DNA from: Euptelea pleiosperma
Taxonomy: Eukaryota > Streptophyta > Magnoliopsida > Ranunculales > Eupteleaceae
Assembly (NCBI GenBank): GCA_035048495.1
Contig: JASUTR010000031.1
Location: forward strand, 496,001 to 560,000
Direction of reading: 5' to 3'
DNA: 64,000 nt
Part shown: in pieces, positions 62,497 to 64,000 of the stretch
Position numbering within the stretch: the first letter of the stretch is position 1
Layout of the letters: each line of letters starts with the position of its first letter
Notes under the pieces: model-generated
Database searches by the model: none
What the model was told of the DNA's origin: nothing
What the model saw: the letters and a program-made list of their open reading frames with translations, nothing else
Program-made: the position numbers and the translations under genes

Positions 62497-63457
62497 TGAT
62501 ATTCGCTCAAAAGTGCTTATTTTAAGCAATTATCCTTTTAGCGTTATTGCATTCTCCTACGTAAAATACTCTATTTACCTACTTTTCTACGTAAGAGTCT
62601 CTTCTGTTGCGTAGAACACACTTTTCTGGACGAAATGGTATATTTGCATGCATTAAACACATTTTCGGAAGTCTAAATATTAAGCCGTTCTGATAAAGTC
62701 TCATTACGCGCTTCTTCTGTCGCAGGAAACCCTGATTGGATGATTCCGAGACTTGTGGGCCCACATGGATCATGAAAGCCCATTATCAAAGCTTAAAGAG
62801 TCCACAGGCTATGTCTAGAAGATATGAGCCTATTATGGGCTGAACAAGGGGATCGAAGAGCTGGCCCAAGGAACCACGAGAGTAGAAGAGCTAATGACCA
62901 AGAGACGGACCAAAGCGTTTAAAGCCACATGAGTCAGCAAAGAATGATAGTCTACTCTACTGAAGAAGCGTGAGGATGGTCACAGTGAAGACCAGGGTTC
63001 CAGACCCTCCGCCAGTGCTTTTTTTCCATTTTTTTTGATACTTTTTCTCTCATCTCTCCTTATTCTCTCTCTCTCTTCATCTCTCGATCCTCGAATCTAC
63101 TGACCTAACCCCAGAACTCCTGCCCATCGGCTCTATCTCATCTCCCTTAGCTTTCTGACCGTTGGATCTTCCATCGGACCGTTGGATCTTCAATCGGACC
63201 GTTGGATCTCTCTAGATCCGTCGATCTACCAATCTGAGTCTCAATCAAGTCACCATCCATCCGATCACCTTCAGAATGCCTGTCACATCATCTTGTGAGA
63301 CGATGGACATCATCAGTCCATGTGGGCCAGTAGCCGGGTCCATCATCATCGACCCGCTGTCCGACCAGTTAGTGGACCCCGCGAATTTCAAAAATAATTT
63401 TAATTAAATGGGGGGTCCACTAATTGGGGAGATTCCCCATAGAAAAGTAGGTTTTTA

Positions 63458-63505
<48 letters not shown>

Positions 63506-64000
63506 ATTTTTTCTTATTTTTTTTTATTTTCAAAAATCCCCTATTTCCATTAAAGGAAATAGGGAAGCTTTAAAAGGAGAAGGATAGGGGTTCGTTCGAA
63601 CCCTAATCCCTCTCCCCTCTCCTCCTCTCCTTCCCCCAAAACTTCCCCCACGTTTTCCCCTTGGTTTTCTCCTTCTTTTTCTTCCGTCTCTTCTTCATCT
63701 TCTTCATCTTCTCTTTTCGTAGTTCGCCGGAGTTGCAGAACTCCGGCCATCTTCTACCTCGTTTTACCCCTCTTCTCTCCATCTCTTGTGCCCCTGTTGG
63801 ATAGCCAGCACCTCCACAGAACCCAACGGTGGGTTCCCAAGTTATGGCAACATCGGTTGCCGTCTACACCATCTACCACCACCGCCTCCGCCGTCTTCAC
63901 TCTCTCCACTTGCTGGGTTGCAGACGGTCTGCCCAACAGCCACACCAGTCCGCCTGCAGGTGCACCGCCCCCATCAATGGCGAGCAACCCCTTCTCCACA
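62497..64000 (+). repeat. Right (3') LTR, cut by the window end
   Basis: Aligns to 50636-52325 in the same orientation. It shares the TGATATTCGCTC start, the 20-bp GTTGGATC repeats (63158-63211), the near-palindrome (63539-63564), TTTAAAAG, and the GGGTTCG inverted repeat (63588-63603). It is about 185 bp shorter over the aligned part, mainly because the CTT expansion and duplicated inverted repeat are missing. A run of 43 As is at 63461-63503. Minus-strand frames at 63550-63999 are not supported as genes. Confidence 0.9.

Larger units (their letters stand above)
50636..64000 (+). mobile_element. Athila-lineage LTR retrotransposon with inverted-duplicated interior (partial)
   Basis: Two direct repeats starting TGATATTCGCTCAAAAGTGC at 50636 and 62497 are the LTRs; the right one leaves the window. 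AGAAT (50631-50635) is the left flank and candidate target-site duplication. The interior consists of: inverted 3' region (53176-54794), gag-pol on the minus strand (54790-59250), inverted 5' leader (59303-59449), centre, plus-strand 5' leader (59879-60030), a stem-loop-rich spacer, plus-strand 3' region (60611-62247) and a polypurine tract (62485-62496). Lineage is assigned from pol: the protease motif DLGAS, VFMDDF in the reverse transcriptase and the linker ELKPLPTDLSYAYLG match Athila elements as I know them. Strand is given by LTR polarity; coding polarity is opposite. Confidence 0.87.

Overview
The window looks like centromeric or pericentromeric DNA of a flowering plant. The evidence is an unbroken array of a ~177-bp satellite with higher-order structure, followed by plant-type retroelements: a LINE with a C-terminal RNase H domain, and a Ty3/gypsy element of the Athila lineage. 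I do not recognise the satellite family or the species. No host gene is visible.

Positions 1-49967 are one head-to-tail satellite array of about 282 monomers. Two monomer subtypes recur: type 1 carries ACTAGT and type 2 carries AAGCTT. Using diagnostic variants I labelled monomers A-N and read three related higher-order repeats (HORs). Class I is A-B-C-D-E-(F-G)n-H-I-J-K, with n = 2, 3 or 5 giving 13-, 15- and 19-mers; an 8-mer and a 21-mer are rearranged forms. Class II is A-B-C-D-E-(F-G)n-L-M-A2-N-J-K. Class III is A3-(G-F)n-L'-M'-J'-K'. Smaller units sit inside these: an F-G dimer (354 bp) expanded up to about nine times, and a 531-bp trimer present three times. Hybrid monomers mark probable unequal exchanges. 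The last ~4 kb (45617-49967) is more diverged and loses the HOR order, as expected at an array edge.

The array stops at a T run (49966-49980), which is the poly(A) tail of a minus-strand LINE whose 3' end reaches 50635 and encodes a broken RNase H domain. That LINE is itself cut at 50636 by an Athila-lineage element that runs past the end of the window. Insertion order is therefore satellite, then LINE, then Athila.

The Athila element is not canonical. Its LTRs (50636 to about 53094, and 62497 onward) are direct repeats on the plus strand, with TATA-like box, poly(A) signal and polypurine tract all in plus orientation. The gag-pol frame (59250 to 54790) is on the minus strand, antisense to the LTR promoter. 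The 3' region of the element is present twice as an inverted repeat (53176-54794 and 60611-62247), and part of the 5' leader is too (59303-59449 and 59879-60030). The plus-oriented half lacks gag-pol. The interior is thus a 5'-to-5' inverted duplication of one intact-length and one internally deleted copy between direct LTRs. A transcript from the left LTR could fold into a hairpin with a ~1.6-kb stem and carry antisense gag-pol. By analogy with inverted-duplication silencing loci, this is the most interesting hypothesis in the window. The gag-pol frame has one in-frame TAG and a shortened gag without a visible zinc knuckle.
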